This document shows, piece by piece, positions 17,408 through 27,790 of a stretch of DNA of 64,000 nucleotides. Origin of the DNA: Sulfolobaceae archaeon (lineage in GTDB: Archaea > Thermoproteota > Thermoprotei_A > Sulfolobales > Sulfolobaceae). The notes below the pieces were generated by a model. It ran no database searches. It saw only the letters and a list, made by a program, of their open reading frames with translations, and had not been told where the DNA came from. Within the stretch, counting starts at the first letter, position 1; each line of letters begins with the position of its first letter. The stretch spans positions 1 to 64,000 of the forward strand of contig JAPNVD010000001.1 of assembly GCA_026627305.1 (NCBI GenBank), written 5' to 3'. Made by a program: the position numbers and the translations under genes.

Positions 17408-18079
17408 CTATTTCAGAAGCACTTCTAAGCCCTCGTTTTCTCCCACTAAAATAGGTTCCTCTTTTGTTATCCACTTCCTAGCTTTTGCTTCTCTTAAGGC
17501 TTCAACAACATCGACCCAATCACTCAATGATGGTGCCTCATATATTACAACAAACTCGTAATCGCCTATTCCAAAGGAATAGGTTGTGTAGCTCCTTATC
17601 CCACGATTTTTGGGATGTGTCATCGCCATCTTTATATGTTCGTCCATTATCTGTTTTCTCTCGTTATAAGGTAATAAATACCAGTCAACGCTTTTCTTCA
17701 TAGGGTATGCTATGAAATACCTTAGAGGCTCTGTCGAGAGGAAAGCCTTAATGTCGAAGTTCTTGCTCTGGACATAGGGCGAGGGTTTATATATGGAGAG
17801 CATTGAATAGTTTTCATTTCCGTGTTCTCTGAATGAGCTCAATATAGCGTACCTGAGCTCGGGGATTATTGTTGTATCAAATGAGCTCAACCAATAAATT
17901 ATATCATAATCACTCCTTAAAGAAATATATCTCTTCAAGGAGATAGCGTCCTTTCTTATCTCCCCTTCAGCTTCTTCTAAACTGGTCAAGATCTTTCTCT
18001 TCTCCTCGATACTTAAGTTCCACCATGATTGTGAGAGCTTAATCGTTGAAATATACATATAGGCAATATTTTCTTCCAT
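17408..18079 (-). CDS. chlorite dismutase-like heme protein (HemQ type)
   Basis: A 223-residue protein of the Cld/HemQ superfamily. Diagnostic is the second half: YPMKKSVDWYLLPYNERKQIM then EHIKMAMTHPKNRGIRSYTTYSFGIGDYEFVVIYE, which contains the proximal heme His candidate in the MTHP segment. Archaeal members are taken to be coproheme decarboxylases or heme-dependent peroxidases; the true chlorite dismutase distal Arg context is not evident. It is cytoplasmic, with no signal peptide. It is convergent with the winged-helix gene, about 100 bp apart, and transcribed alone. Confidence 0.83.
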   Translation of the reverse strand: MEENIAYMYISTIKLSQSWWNLSIEEKRKILTSLEEAEGEIRKDAISLKRYISLRSDYDIIYWLSSFDTTIIPELRYAILSSFREHGNENYSMLSIYKPSPYVQSKNFDIKAFLSTEPLRYFIAYPMKKSVDWYLLPYNERKQIMDEHIKMAMTHPKNRGIRSYTTYSFGIGDYEFVVIYEAPSLSDWVDVVEALREAKARKWITKEEPILVGENEGLEVLLK

Positions 18080-18226
18080 AAATTAGGGAGATTTAATTGA
18101 TATTTATACTTTTTCAAAAATAACTTTTATCATACATCCTGTTTTTCACGCTTAGTTTAAAACTGAATTGCACCACTAACGCCTCTTTGTATTAACTTTA
18201 AAGCTTCAGTAAAGTAAATATATGGT

Positions 18227-18793
18227 ATGGAAGCTAGGAACAACAGTAGTAGAAGTGATAGACTAGTACCGCCCTTTGCCCTTTCAAACCCTTTGAGAAG
18301 GTTTATTGAAAATCCCTACAGCGTCGTTAAGAGATTTGTGAGAGAAGGAATGGTGGTAGCTGATGTAGGGTGTGGTCCAGGATTTTATACTATACCTATA
18401 GCTGAAATCGTTAGAGAAAAGGGTAAAGTCTATGCAGTAGACGCAAATCCTAAATCCATAGAAGTGTTAAAGGCAAAAGCAGTGAAGAGGGGATTAACGA
18501 ATATTATAGCTAAAGTCTCCTCAGCCTCAGATCTCAGCTTCATCCCTGATAGTTCAGTAGATTTCGTGTTATCTAAGGATGTATTATGTTGTATGAGGGA
18601 TCATGAGGGTGCTATTAAAGAGATCTCTAGGATACTGAAGCCAAAGGGGTTGGCATATATAACCGCCAGGAGATCCTTCTTTGATGATCCCTTTAAGGTA
18701 ACGGAGGAGGAATGGAAGAAGTTGCTGAGTAAGTTTAATGTCATTCATGAAAAAATAGGTCTATTCAGTTATGAGGCTGTAGTTACTAAATGA
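18227..18793 (+). CDS. class I SAM-dependent methyltransferase
   Basis: A 188-residue methyltransferase with clear motif I VVADVGCGPGFYTIPIAE (about residues 44-61), motif II VYAVDANPKSIEVLK, motif post-I IPDSSVDFVLSKDVLCCM, and RILKPKGLAYITARR. It belongs to the UbiE/Methyltransf_11 class. Two adjacent Cys (LCCM) and a GxSFFDDP element do not give a substrate. The ATG at 18227 follows TAAAGTAAATATATG, with an out-of-frame ATG five bases earlier. It is transcribed alone. Confidence 0.85.
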   Translation: MEARNNSSRSDRLVPPFALSNPLRRFIENPYSVVKRFVREGMVVADVGCGPGFYTIPIAEIVREKGKVYAVDANPKSIEVLKAKAVKRGLTNIIAKVSSASDLSFIPDSSVDFVLSKDVLCCMRDHEGAIKEISRILKPKGLAYITARRSFFDDPFKVTEEEWKKLLSKFNVIHEKIGLFSYEAVVTK

Positions 18794-18980
18794 GTGAGCC
18801 CTTTTATTATTCTAGTCGGAAATATTTCTTTCTATACATATTTTTATTTATAAATATTACTCTGAATATTAAAAGAAAAATGTACAATTCATATTAAAAG
18901 AAATGTAAGAGATTAAATGGCTTCTCTCAAACACTTTATAATCATTTTATATATTGGAAAATATAATGTTAAAGGTATAT

Positions 18981-18990
18981 CTTTTTATTC
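18981..18990 (+). promoter_or_regulatory. TATA box for the cutBCA operon
   Basis: CTTTTTATTC at 18981-18990 is centred about 26 bases before the GTG at 19011, the standard archaeal TATA-to-start distance. It supports a leaderless transcript that begins at or next to the GTG, and so argues for the shorter start of cutB. Confidence 0.55.
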
Positions 18991-19010
18991 AATATAAGTA
19001 CTATAAACAT

Positions 19011-19856
19011 GTGTACCCTCCAGATTTTGCGTACTATATACCCAATTCTATATATGAAGCGGTAGATTTCTTGGGCAGATATGATAATGCCAGACCACTT
19101 GCTGGTGGACAAAGTTTATTGCCCATGTTAAAACTGAGGCTATTGAACGTTGATTACATAGTTGACCTAAACCCACTAAAGGAGTTGGATTACGTGAGTT
19201 TAAATAAAGACTACATGGAAATAGGTGCTCTAACTAGATATTATGAAGTGTTAAAAAGCTCCATAGTCAACGAAAAGCTACCTCTTCTATCTATGGTTAT
19301 ACGTAAAGTTGGCGACATGCAGGTTAGGAACATGGGTACGATAGCTGGGTCCCTAGCCAATGCAGATCCAGCTTCAGATACTTGTGCTGTAACTTTAGTC
19401 TTTGATGCAGATATCGTAACAACCTCGAGTTCGGGTAATAGGGTTATAAAGGCTAGAGATTTCTTCAAGGGACCTTTCACTACCGCTTTAGCTAAGGATG
19501 AAATAGTAACGGCTATAAGGTATCCAATCCTTGAGGGCTATAAGTTCAACTTCGTTAAGGTAGTTAGAAGGGCTGGAGACTATCCCTTAGTATCTGTAGC
19601 AGTAGCTGTTAAGTTAAAAGATGGCGTCATAGAGGACTTGAGGCTAGGTTATGCTGGTGTATCACAAACACCTTATAGACCATTTGAGGTTGAGAAGAGC
19701 TTTATAGGCAAGAGCTTGAAGGACTCGATTGAGGATATAGTAAGTAAAGTGGTTGAGGGTGTGAATCCACCCTCAGATACTAGGGGTTCTTCTTCTTACA
19801 GGAAAGAAGTCATGAGAAATGTCACACGTAAAGCATTAAGGGAGGTGATGGGTTAA
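19011..19856 (+). CDS. cutB: aldehyde oxidoreductase medium (FAD) subunit
   Basis: A 281-residue FAD subunit of the xanthine dehydrogenase/CO dehydrogenase family. The FAD motifs are [18 protein letters not shown] near the N-terminus and [14 protein letters not shown] in the middle. The GTG start at 19011 gives the usual N-terminus ([20 protein letters not shown]) and fits the TATA box. An in-frame extension to 18954 would place the start upstream of the promoter. It is followed by the 2Fe-2S and Mo subunit genes with 1 and 4 bp overlaps. In Sulfolobus the CutABC enzyme oxidises glyceraldehyde to glycerate in the non-phosphorylative Entner-Doudoroff branch, a likely role here. Confidence 0.87.
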   Translation: MYPPDFAYYIPNSIYEAVDFLGRYDNARPLAGGQSLLPMLKLRLLNVDYIVDLNPLKELDYVSLNKDYMEIGALTRYYEVLKSSIVNEKLPLLSMVIRKVGDMQVRNMGTIAGSLANADPASDTCAVTLVFDADIVTTSSSGNRVIKARDFFKGPFTTALAKDEIVTAIRYPILEGYKFNFVKVVRRAGDYPLVSVAVAVKLKDGVIEDLRLGYAGVSQTPYRPFEVEKSFIGKSLKDSIEDIVSKVVEGVNPPSDTRGSSSYRKEVMRNVTRKALREVMG

Positions 19857-20350
19857 TGGGTGTTTTAGCAAATAAAGGTGAAAAGGTAAAGGTAAGGGTA
19901 AGAGTTAATGGGGTTTGGTATGAAAGGTATGTCAGCCCTAGGATGCTTTTAGTGGACTTCTTAAGGGATGAGCTAGGGTTAACTGGAACTAAGGTTGGAT
20001 GCGACACAACCACTTGCGGTGCATGTACCGTCATAATGAATGGTAGATCAGTTAAGTCATGTACTGTTCTAGCAGTTCAAGCTAACGGTGCTGATATACT
20101 GACTATTGAGGGATTAGCTCAGGATTCGAAGCTTCATCCAATACAGCAGGCATTTATGGACAATTTTGCACTTCAGTGTGGTTACTGCACTCCTGGGATG
20201 ATTATGCAGACTTACTTCCTATTGAAGGAAAATCCAAACCCGACTGAAGAGGAGATAAGGGATGGGCTCCATGGTAATATATGTAGGTGTACTGGATATC
20301 AGAACATTATAAATGCAGTAAAAGACGCAGCTGGGAGGATGAGATCATGA
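19856..20350 (+). CDS. cutC: aldehyde oxidoreductase small [2Fe-2S] subunit
   Basis: A 164-residue iron-sulfur subunit. The N-terminal plant-ferredoxin-type cluster uses Cys49, Cys54, Cys57 and Cys69 ([12 protein letters not shown] ... KSC). The C-terminal helical cluster domain uses Cys108, Cys111, Cys143 and Cys145 (QCGYCTPGM ... CRCTGY). It transfers electrons from the molybdenum centre to FAD. It shares the base at 19856 with the cutB stop and overlaps the cutA start. Confidence 0.92.
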   Translation: MGVLANKGEKVKVRVRVNGVWYERYVSPRMLLVDFLRDELGLTGTKVGCDTTTCGACTVIMNGRSVKSCTVLAVQANGADILTIEGLAQDSKLHPIQQAFMDNFALQCGYCTPGMIMQTYFLLKENPNPTEEEIRDGLHGNICRCTGYQNIINAVKDAAGRMRS

Positions 20351-22599
20351 CCTACATAGGTCAAAGTGTAAAAAGGCTATATGATGAAAAGTTCGTTACT
20401 GGGAAGTCAACATACGTTGATGATATAAGTATACCTGCCTTATATACAGCGTTTGTTAGAAGCCCCTACGCTCATGCTAGGATAAAGAAGATAGATGTTA
20501 CAGATGCGTTAAAAGTTCCTGGAGTAGTAGCTGTCTTTACCGCTAAAGATATTAACCCAATGCTAAGAGGAGGGGTAAGACCTTGGACTACATATCTAAA
20601 CCTACAATCCTTCAGGTATGTGGAGAGGAAAGCCTTCCCAGAGGATAAGGTGAGATATGTTGGAGAACCAGTGGCTATGGTTTTGGCTGTAGATAAATAT
20701 TCAGCCAGGGATGGTGTAGATAAGGTTACTGTGGATTATGAACCATTACAGCCTGTGCTAACAATGGATGAGGCGCTTAAGAACCAGGTCATAATCCACG
20801 AGGAGTTGAAGACAAACATAGCTTATGATATACCGTTAAAGGCAGGAGATGTAGATAAGGCGTTCAAAGAGGCTGATAAAGTAATCCCTGTCGAGGCAAT
20901 AAATGAGAGATTGATACCAAACCCAATGGAGCCAAGAGGAATAGTGGCTAGATATGAGGGAGGGAATTTAACCGTATGGTACTCAACTCAGGTACCCCAT
21001 TACATGAGGAGCGAGTTTGCGAGGATATTTGGACTTCATGAGAGCAAAATAAGAGTGATAATGCCTGACGTTGGAGGGGCGTTTGGAAGCAAAGTTAACT
21101 TGCTGGCTGAGGAGTTGGCTGTCATAGGGGCTTCCATAAGGCTTGGAAGGCCAGTGAGGTGGACTGCGACAAGGAGCGAGGAGATGTTAGCTTCAAATGC
21201 AAGACATAACGAGTTCAGAGGAGAAGTAGCAGTAAAGAACGATGGCAAGATCTTAGGGATTAGGGGTAAGTTAGTGCTAGACTTCGGGGCTTATGTGACG
21301 ATAACTGGAGGTGTTCAATCAGCAATCATTCCAATGATGATCACAGGACCATATGATATAAGGAATGCTGAAGTGGAGAGCATAGCCGTTTATACCAATA
21401 CTCCACCTATAACGATGTACAGAGGAGCTAGTAGACCTGAGGCAACGTTTATAATAGAGAGGATAGTGAGCACAGTGGCTGATGAACTAGGATTAGATGA
21501 CGTAACCATAAGGGAGAGGAACTTAGCCACGCAGCTGCCTTACACTAATCCGTTTGGGATAAGGTATGATTCAGGAGATTATGTAGGGCTGTTAAAGAAG
21601 GCTGTTGAAAAGCTAGGATATTATGATTTGAAGAAGTGGGCTGAGGAGGAGAGGAAGAAGGGTCATATCGTTGGAGTGGGAATGGCGTACTATGTAGAGA
21701 TAGCCAGCTTCGGTCCTTGGGAATACGCGGAGATAAGGGTTGATGAGAACGGTGATGTATTAGTTCTAACTGGTACAACACCACACGGTCAAGGTTCAGA
21801 TACAGGTCTTGCACAGATAGTTGCGGATGCTCTCCAAATAGATATTAGTAAAGTGAGGGTTGTGTGGGGAGATACAGATCAAGTACCCATGAGTATGGGC
21901 ACATACGGATCTAGGAGTATAACCATAGGAGGCTCAGCTGCGTTAATTGCTGCGAATAAGGTTTTAGAAGATATGAAGAAGGTTGCAGCTCAAATATGGA
22001 ATGCTGATGTCCAAGAGGTTCAATACAGCAATGGTGTGTTCACACACAGAGCAGATCCTAACAAGAAGTTAACATGGGATGAGGTAGCTAGGGCTGCCTA
22101 CTCTAAACATGAGCCTGGTATTAAAGAGAGTGCAATATACGAATCTGATGTCACTTCACCCTATGGAGTTCACGTAGCTGTTGTAGAAATCGATGAAAAC
22201 AGCGGAATTGCTAGAGTATTAGAGTACAGGGCTTATGACGATATTGGACAAGTAATTAACCCAGCCCTTGCTGAAGGTCAAATACACGGAGGTGCAATGC
22301 AAGCTGTTGGTCAGGCTCTATATGAGCAGGCAGTTATCACTGAATCAGGCGCATTAGGAGTTACATATGCTGACTACTTCATACCTACAATGGTTGAGGC
22401 GCCTAAGTATGTAAGCGTGTTTGCTGACACTCCTCACTTCTCACCATATCCGACGAAATCTAAAGGTGTTGGTGAGGCAGCACTAATAGTTGGACCTGCG
22501 GTAATCGTTAGGGCTGTTGAGGATGCAGTAAAGGCTAGGTTTAATAGGACTCCCATAAAGCCTGAAGAAATCTTAAACGCTTTAAAGCTGAAAAAGTAA
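20347..22599 (+). CDS. cutA: aldehyde oxidoreductase large molybdopterin subunit
   Basis: A 750-residue molybdenum subunit starting at ATG 20347, which overlaps the cutC TGA (ATGA); an in-frame upstream ATG at 20287 is inside cutC and unlikely. Domains: N-terminal alpha/beta hammerhead ([22 protein letters not shown]), then Mo-cofactor-binding parts ([25 protein letters not shown]). The active-site loop reads [13 protein letters not shown] dehydrogenases have AYxCSFR there, with the Cys that binds copper; it is absent, so this is an aldehyde oxidase, not a CO dehydrogenase. The catalytic Glu of the family falls in [14 protein letters not shown]. The pathway role is glyceraldehyde or another aldehyde to the acid. 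Confidence 0.92.
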   Translation: MTYIGQSVKRLYDEKFVTGKSTYVDDISIPALYTAFVRSPYAHARIKKIDVTDALKVPGVVAVFTAKDINPMLRGGVRPWTTYLNLQSFRYVERKAFPEDKVRYVGEPVAMVLAVDKYSARDGVDKVTVDYEPLQPVLTMDEALKNQVIIHEELKTNIAYDIPLKAGDVDKAFKEADKVIPVEAINERLIPNPMEPRGIVARYEGGNLTVWYSTQVPHYMRSEFARIFGLHESKIRVIMPDVGGAFGSKVNLLAEELAVIGASIRLGRPVRWTATRSEEMLASNARHNEFRGEVAVKNDGKILGIRGKLVLDFGAYVTITGGVQSAIIPMMITGPYDIRNAEVESIAVYTNTPPITMYRGASRPEATFIIERIVSTVADELGLDDVTIRERNLATQLPYTNPFGIRYDSGDYVGLLKKAVEKLGYYDLKKWAEEERKKGHIVGVGMAYYVEIASFGPWEYAEIRVDENGDVLVLTGTTPHGQGSDTGLAQIVADALQIDISKVRVVWGDTDQVPMSMGTYGSRSITIGGSAALIAANKVLEDMKKVAAQIWNADVQEVQYSNGVFTHRADPNKKLTWDEVARAAYSKHEPGIKESAIYESDVTSPYGVHVAVVEIDENSGIARVLEYRAYDDIGQVINPALAEGQIHGGAMQAVGQALYEQAVITESGALGVTYADYFIPTMVEAPKYVSVFADTPHFSPYPTKSKGVGEAALIVGPAVIVRAVEDAVKARFNRTPIKPEEILNALKLKK

Positions 22600-22675
22600 G
22601 TGAAGAACATTTTTATATTCCCTCTTTTCCCATTTTGGAAAGAATATATTAAGCCCTATTGTAAAATTTCATATT

Positions 22676-23626
22676 ATGAGACTAATAACTAAATTAATAT
22701 TGGCATCCTTTGTTACAGAGCTAGCATTATTTATCGGAGTCTCAGCTGTCCCTTACTATAACCCTGTGCTTGTCTCTCAATTCAATAGTACTGCTACTCC
22801 ACTTTATCATACGACCATGATAAATAGGGCTATTTCAATATTCTCCCATAACCTCATAATAGCTATATTAGACGCTATACCGTTTTTCGGATTAGCCATG
22901 TTAGGCTTTAGCATGATAGATACTGCATTAACGTTAAGCGCATATTCCACATCGCAGGGAGTCTCAGGTTTGATCTCTTCCATATTTCTATTAACCTTAC
23001 CTCACTCGTGGCTTGAGCTACCATCTTATGCAATAGCTGCTGGTAGTGGCTTGTACATAGGGCTTAATTATAAGGACTGGAAGAGAGGAGTTCTAACGCT
23101 CATAATAATGCCTATTGAGCTATTAGTAGCTGCTTTTGTCGAGTCCAGTGAGATAAGTATTGAATTAGCTGGAGGCAACCCCTATATATCTTGGGCTTAT
23201 GGTGCACCAGCAATTGCTGGAATAGTATTATTATATTACTTTATCCAGAAGTTGGCAGACAAGGTTAGCATATTCGGCAAGAAGGCTACAACTACTACAC
23301 AATCATCAAAAGCTAGTCCTGTGATAACTCCTCAGCAAGATTTTTGGAAGAAGGCGGAAGATGCTGAGAAATCCGGTGATTTAACAGGGGCGATGAACTC
23401 CTATTGGGATTACATATTAAATGTAATATTTAACTATGGAATCAAGAAGTTCACCTTTAAACCAGTTTCAGTTGAGGATTACTACACTGTGCTCATAAAG
23501 ACCGGTGATAACACCCTTGTCCAGAACTTCGATAACGCTAGAAACATTTACCTCTCTAAAGATACATCAAGGTTTTCGGAATTCAAGGAGAATATTAAAT
23601 ATCTGAAGGATAAATTGGCAGTTTGA
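22676..23626 (+). CDS. SpoIIM-family membrane protein with cytoplasmic helical tail
   Basis: A 316-residue protein with about five membrane helices in residues 1-195 and the SpoIIM/DUF95 pattern (ISIFSHNLIIAILDAIPFFGL ... LLTLPHSWLELPSYAIAAGSGL). Residues 220-316 form a soluble helical domain (WKKAEDAEKSGDLTGAMNSYWDYIL) resembling the PaREP1/HEPN-like tails of crenarchaeal proteins. SpoIIM proteins shape or scaffold membranes; the archaeal role is unknown. It follows cutA after 76 bp, probably with its own promoter. Confidence 0.75.
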   Translation: MRLITKLILASFVTELALFIGVSAVPYYNPVLVSQFNSTATPLYHTTMINRAISIFSHNLIIAILDAIPFFGLAMLGFSMIDTALTLSAYSTSQGVSGLISSIFLLTLPHSWLELPSYAIAAGSGLYIGLNYKDWKRGVLTLIIMPIELLVAAFVESSEISIELAGGNPYISWAYGAPAIAGIVLLYYFIQKLADKVSIFGKKATTTTQSSKASPVITPQQDFWKKAEDAEKSGDLTGAMNSYWDYILNVIFNYGIKKFTFKPVSVEDYYTVLIKTGDNTLVQNFDNARNIYLSKDTSRFSEFKENIKYLKDKLAV

Positions 23627-23761
23627 TTAGTTAATAGTGCTTGTTCTCTTTCTCTTCTCTACTTCTTTTTGTAATTCTATATTTTTACATTTCATAGAAT
23701 TTGGATCGTAGTTTATTATTGAAACAAAAATTTTTATTCGTACTAGGAGGATATGTAAAAC

Positions 23762-25201
23762 ATGAACAGGAGATCTTTAGTAACATTCATTGTTGTTCTA
23801 GGCACCATGATGGGTGCGATTGACTCTACTATAGTAATTCTAGCTCTACCCACAATTGTTCAAGCCTTACACTCCAATCTTTTCACCATTATTTGGGTAA
23901 TATTAATTTACCTTCTTATAGCCGCTGTTCTCACAACACAGTTAGGTAGGCTTGGAGATTCCTATGGTAGGTCAAAGATGTATAATCTAGGCTTCGTTAT
24001 ATTCACAATAGGTTCAGCGCTCTGTGGTGCCGCACCCACGGATATATTCTTGATATCCTCAAGGGCTGTACAGGCTGTCGGAGCCTCTCTGATGCAGGCT
24101 AACAGCGGTGCAATAATTGCCGATTACTACCCACCTAATGAGAGGGGTAAGGCATATGGTTATACTTCCGTAGGATGGAACATAGGTGCAATACTTGGTA
24201 TAGTACTGGGTGGGATAATAACCACATTCATAGGCTGGAGATACATCTTTTATATTAATGTACCTATAGGTATCGTTGCAGTGGCCTTTGGTATAAGGTA
24301 TGTGAAAGATGTAAATGTAATAAAGAGGAAATTTGATATAGCTGGTACTATAATATTAGGAATTCTGTTAACTTTAGTCACATATGGAGCTTCAGATATA
24401 GCAGGTGAGGGTGTAAAACCCTTTAACTTAACCCTAATAACTTTAGGACTTCTGATGATAATTCCATTTATAATAGTTGAGAGGAGGAGTGAGGCACCCA
24501 TAATAAACCTTAAAGTCTTTAGAAATAGGGTATTAACATCTTCTCTATTAGCCTCATTCTTCCAGAGTTCAGGCTATTTAGCAACAGCTTTTATGATTAT
24601 AATGTATTTACAAGGCATAAGAGGGCTCTCTCCCTTTAATGCCTCTCTACTGTTAGTGCCAGGTTACGTAGTTGCTAGCTCATTGAGTCCCTTTGTAGGC
24701 AGGTTAGCGGATAAGATAGGGGCTAGAATTCCTGCGACAATCGGAGTAGCAATGATGATGATAGCCGCTTTTCTATACAGCAGATTGGGACTAAACACTT
24801 CTTTAGACTATATAATATTGGTCTCAGTGATCGGTGGTCTAGGCTCTTCAATGTTCTATCCAGCTAACAACAGTGCAGTTATGGCTAATTCGCCTAAAGA
24901 GATGTATGGTGCCGTATCTGGAATGTTAAGGACATTAGGAAACATTGGGATAGTACTTAGCTATACTTTAGCTATAGCCATATCAGCATCTGTTATCCCT
25001 AGATATGTGGCGTTTGAGGTATTCCTAGGGACCTCAAACCTAATAGGAGGGCTCAGTAAGGCTTTCCTGAATGGTATTCACGCAGCGTTCTTAACATCGG
25101 TGGGCATACTGTTTGTGGCAATGGTGCTCTCCGCAATTAGAGGTAAAGAAGCTAGACAATTAATGGCTCAGTTGGATCCTAAACAACAGAGCAGTAAATG
25201 A
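23762..25201 (+). CDS. MFS multidrug exporter, DHA2 (14-helix) family
   Basis: A 479-residue, about 14-helix transporter. The N-terminal motif is [17 protein letters not shown] with the intramembrane Asp typical of DHA2. Motif A is [13 protein letters not shown], and motif C is [19 protein letters not shown]. The family (EmrB/QacA) expels hydrophobic compounds with protons. AGGAGG at 23746-23751 is a strong ribosome-binding site before the ATG, so the mRNA is not leaderless. Downstream lies the IS-remnant zone. Confidence 0.88.
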   Translation: MNRRSLVTFIVVLGTMMGAIDSTIVILALPTIVQALHSNLFTIIWVILIYLLIAAVLTTQLGRLGDSYGRSKMYNLGFVIFTIGSALCGAAPTDIFLISSRAVQAVGASLMQANSGAIIADYYPPNERGKAYGYTSVGWNIGAILGIVLGGIITTFIGWRYIFYINVPIGIVAVAFGIRYVKDVNVIKRKFDIAGTIILGILLTLVTYGASDIAGEGVKPFNLTLITLGLLMIIPFIIVERRSEAPIINLKVFRNRVLTSSLLASFFQSSGYLATAFMIIMYLQGIRGLSPFNASLLLVPGYVVASSLSPFVGRLADKIGARIPATIGVAMMMIAAFLYSRLGLNTSLDYIILVSVIGGLGSSMFYPANNSAVMANSPKEMYGAVSGMLRTLGNIGIVLSYTLAIAISASVIPRYVAFEVFLGTSNLIGGLSKAFLNGIHAAFLTSVGILFVAMVLSAIRGKEARQLMAQLDPKQQSSK

Positions 25202-25287
25202 ACGATTAGATTTTCATGAACTTTAATTAATTTAGACATCTCTACAAGCGTCTGGTCTTTTACGGCTAAAAGTTGATAAAAGAACGG

Positions 25288-25562
25288 CAAGCCTTTTAAG
25301 GAGGGGTGTAAAGGCTTTTTAAACTCTCTTTTTACTATTTGAGGGAAGAGGGATCAAAGACAAGGGTGGGTATGAAATCAGAGCCACAGTTTTAAATAGG
25401 TTCTTTCGCTATTCATGCGGTTACGAGAACGATAGTGATGACGGTGCAGTCATGCACCTTTATGGGAGAGGGGTCTCTGCACCTCTCAACTGCCCCTCAG
25501 ATGAGAGATGTAGTCCCGAATCGATGGGGGAACCCTCGCCATTTATGGCGGGGAGGAAGTCA
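25288..25562 (+). mobile_element. internally deleted IS200/IS605-type (TnpB) element
   Basis: Both ends of the element at 37611-38260 are recognisable here in 275 bp. The left part (GGCAAGCCTTTTAAGG, then GACAAGGGTGGGTATGAAATC at 25358-25378) matches the left part of that element. After about 25395 the sequence jumps to the coding end of tnpB (TTCATGCGGTTACGAGAACGA onwards) and runs to the right-end hairpin CCCTCGCCATTTATGGCGGGG at 25533-25553 and AGGAAGTCAG. Most of tnpB is deleted, leaving a MITE-like relic that cannot move on its own. Its right end touches the stop of the ATPase gene. Confidence 0.75.
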
Positions 25563-25563
25563 G

Positions 25564-26742
25564 TTAAATACTTCTTCTAGATACTTCTTCAGCGTAACTG
25601 ATCAACTCCTTAGGTCCTAGTTCTTCATCAGCGTTGAAGTTTGGCCTCTCCTTTAAACTTATTAAACCAACTTTAGGAATTCCAGCACTCCTTATCCTCT
25701 CTATGGCCCTCCTCGCGTCAGCACTGCTGAACTCACCTATCTTTACCTCGTACCCTATAATTGGCCTATTTTCCTTCAAAAGCACTACGTCTATATCCTC
25801 ATAAGGAGAGTAAGCAAAGGTCGCATTGTATTTTTCAGCCAAAAGTTCACCAATGCAGAACTGTATTTCTCTGCCTAGAGGTAGTTCTCCGACACTTTGG
25901 GTAAAGGATACATTATACTTTGCCTCAGCGTAAAACATCAGTGAGACCATTGGGGATGAGATCCTGTAGTACCACCTAGCCCTCCTCTTCTCCCCATATA
26001 TTGGAATCTTCTCCACTAGACCCATGTTTACTAGCGTTTCTAAATAACTGCTTATAGTTGAAGGGGTAACGCTAAACCCTCTACTCGTTAGGACCCCAGA
26101 AATCGTCGAGGTGTTCCACTCACCCTCTGCTAAAGACAAGAGCACTGACTCGTATAGATTTGTCAGCTGCCTTTCCTCTTCCTCAAATATTTCCCCAATT
26201 AAGGCTTTGGTGACAGTGAAGAGTTCATAAGCCTTATTTCTTAGATCGTCTATATCCCTTACGAAGTTTATGGTCCAAGGGTCTCTATACAGCATTGAGA
26301 GGAGGGGGTCCTTAACTTGGCTTAGGGTATCGGAATATTTTATGATATCTATCTTGAGAGGTAAAACGAGACCTAATAGAGGACTCTTCTTATCGAGAAC
26401 TTGTCTAGAGATCCTAAAGCTTGAACCCACTAATACCAACTTACCTTTAGGGTGGACTGCAGCTAGCCCATCCCAATACTTCTCAGGCATCCTCTGAAAC
26501 TCATCAATTACTACTACCTTATCATTATTTAGGTATTTTATGGCATCGGAGAAAGCTTCGTCGAGTCTCTTGAAACTCCCGTCTAAGTAGTATGCTTGAA
26601 GGTCTCTGGTTATTATGAAGTAGGCGTCGCTTTTAACGTACTTTCTCACGAGGAATGATTTTCCCACTTTCCTCCTCCCATATATCAGAGTCCACGAGTC
26701 GATCTTCTCTAGCTCTTTATATTCTCTCCGCAATATTTCCAT
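25564..26742 (-). CDS. archaeal STAND-type ATPase with winged helix and nuclease-like C-terminus
   Basis: A 392-residue protein of the archaeal ATPase group. Walker A is GRRKVGKS (22-29), Walker B VVVIDEF (77-82) and sensor-like [10 protein letters not shown] (about 103-112). Residues 195-260 hold a winged helix ([39 protein letters not shown]). The C-terminus has a PD-(D/E)xK pattern: E298, D318 (EDIDVVLL) and E332-x-K334 (GYEVKIG), as in DUF234/DUF4143-type domains. Such proteins are often neighbours of mobile elements and have been suspected to act in defence, toxin-antitoxin-like or genome-maintenance functions, none proven. A perfect 16-bp palindrome lies just upstream (26762-26777). The gene is bounded by IS relics on both sides. 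Confidence 0.8.
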   Translation of the reverse strand: MEILRREYKELEKIDSWTLIYGRRKVGKSFLVRKYVKSDAYFIITRDLQAYYLDGSFKRLDEAFSDAIKYLNNDKVVVIDEFQRMPEKYWDGLAAVHPKGKLVLVGSSFRISRQVLDKKSPLLGLVLPLKIDIIKYSDTLSQVKDPLLSMLYRDPWTINFVRDIDDLRNKAYELFTVTKALIGEIFEEEERQLTNLYESVLLSLAEGEWNTSTISGVLTSRGFSVTPSTISSYLETLVNMGLVEKIPIYGEKRRARWYYRISSPMVSLMFYAEAKYNVSFTQSVGELPLGREIQFCIGELLAEKYNATFAYSPYEDIDVVLLKENRPIIGYEVKIGEFSSADARRAIERIRSAGIPKVGLISLKERPNFNADEELGPKELISYAEEVSRRSI

Positions 26743-26761
26743 GGTAATATTTTCACCAAAA

Positions 26762-26777
26762 TATTTTCATGAAAATA
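26762..26777. promoter_or_regulatory. 16-bp palindromic operator candidate before the ATPase gene
   Basis: TATTTTCATGAAAATA is a perfect palindrome 20-35 bases upstream of the ATG at 26742, between the start and a TATA box (TTTAAATA on the minus strand, 26781-26788). A protein bound here would block the transcription start. The half-sequence AATATTTTCA recurs at 26745-26754 as a direct repeat. The winged helix of the encoded protein itself is a candidate binder. Confidence 0.55.
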
Positions 26778-26789
26778 CTATATTTAAAC

Positions 26790-27294
26790 CTTCTCTATCT
26801 ATCTTACGAATTTTTACACATGAGAAAGAAGACCTAGCGGGAAGTCAGTTAGACTAACAATCTTCAATTCTATCTCATGTTCCTTTAGTACATCCATCGC
26901 TTTACTGATCTCCTTCTTGCCTTAAAGGGCGAGGCTTTCCTTAACCTGGTGAAGTTGGAGGACATTATTTCTTCATAAGTTAGCTAATTATGAGCTTAAG
27001 CTTGATATTATAGGAATTATTTACTCGTTGACTAGAGTTAATGCTGATTATTATTTTAGCCATTATGATTAGTAATATTTTTCATGCATTAGGAGTGGTC
27101 TCCACGTTTACGTAACGTTAAATGATTGAAAAATTGGAGGGAAAAGGATGTACGATAAGGCATCAGTATAGATCAAATATGAAGGTTTTTGTAAGAGATT
27201 AAAAGTTTTAAGCTTGCGAGCATGGAGCTCAAGAAGATGGAATATTCTTGCGCAATATACTTGAAATCTCTGACCTCCTCTTGCCCTTAAAGGT
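26790..27294. other. scarred intergenic region with IS-end and coding relics
   Basis: No intact gene. Recognisable pieces: AGCGGGAAGTCAGTTAG (26836-26852), an end-like tail; GCCTTAAAGGGCGAGGCTTTCC (26919-26941), the reverse of an IS left end; CTGACCTCCTCTTGCCC at 27270-27286, the reverse of a right end. On the plus strand around 26985-27070 a 30-codon open stretch (LANYELKLDIIGIIYSLTRV and on to FSHYD) ends at TAG and looks like the tail of a lost gene that I do not recognise. Confidence 0.45.
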
Positions 27295-27756
27295 CTAGGT
27301 CTTTTTATTTTCCTTCAAGAGCTCGGCTGAAGTCTTTATAGCCTTGATAATGTTTATATATCCCGTACATCTGCAAATGTTCTTTATCGCATAATACATT
27401 ACGTCTTTATCTGCATCTGGATCCACATTATTTAAGTAATCATGCGTAACCATCATAAACCCGTGAGTACAATATCCACACTGCATTGCGTAATTCTCGA
27501 GGAAAGCTCTTTGTAAGTAGTTTAATTCATAACTGCTATTGCCTAATCCTTTAATAGTCCTTATATCCTTATTCATTGCTTGAATAGCAAGCATAGTACA
27601 AGACTTAACCGACTTCCCATCTATTAATACGGTGCAGGCTCCGCATTTACCTTCATCGCATCCCCTTTTAACCTCCACAAATCCTTGAGAATCTGCAGAA
27701 AGAAGCGGAAGCATGTATGAAGACGAATGCATAAACTTATTACGAGAGCTATCCAA
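27295..27756 (-). CDS. orphan [2Fe-2S] subunit of a xanthine-dehydrogenase-family enzyme
   Basis: A 153-residue iron-sulfur protein, about 10 residues shorter than cutC. All eight cluster cysteines are kept: Cys33, 38, 41, 53 ([12 protein letters not shown] ... KSC) and Cys93, 96, 128, 130 (QCGYCTHGF ... CRCTGY). The N-terminal beta-grasp part before the first Cys is unlike normal members ([18 protein letters not shown]) and may be damaged. The start is TTG 27756, with an in-frame TAG about 15 codons upstream. No FAD or Mo subunit gene is adjacent. IS-end sequence abuts its 3' end. It may serve the CutAB proteins encoded 5 kb away or be a decaying relic. Confidence 0.65.
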   Translation of the reverse strand: MDSSRNKFMHSSSYMLPLLSADSQGFVEVKRGCDEGKCGACTVLIDGKSVKSCTMLAIQAMNKDIRTIKGLGNSSYELNYLQRAFLENYAMQCGYCTHGFMMVTHDYLNNVDPDADKDVMYYAIKNICRCTGYINIIKAIKTSAELLKENKKT

Positions 27757-27790
27757 CTTAACTTCAGAAAGCTCATCACTAAAATTCTAA

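Noticed and set aside
18954-19010. N-terminal extension of cutB
   Set aside because: It would begin upstream of the TATA box and encodes atypical residues; GTG 19011 fits the promoter distance.
20287-20346. Longer cutA start at 20287
   Set aside because: The extra residues lie inside cutC and are unlike the family N-terminus; ATG 20347 with the ATGA overlap is the normal arrangement.
20347-22599. cutA as carbon monoxide dehydrogenase CoxL
   Set aside because: The active-site loop is MYRGASR and lacks the Cys of AYxCSFR needed for the Mo-Cu centre.
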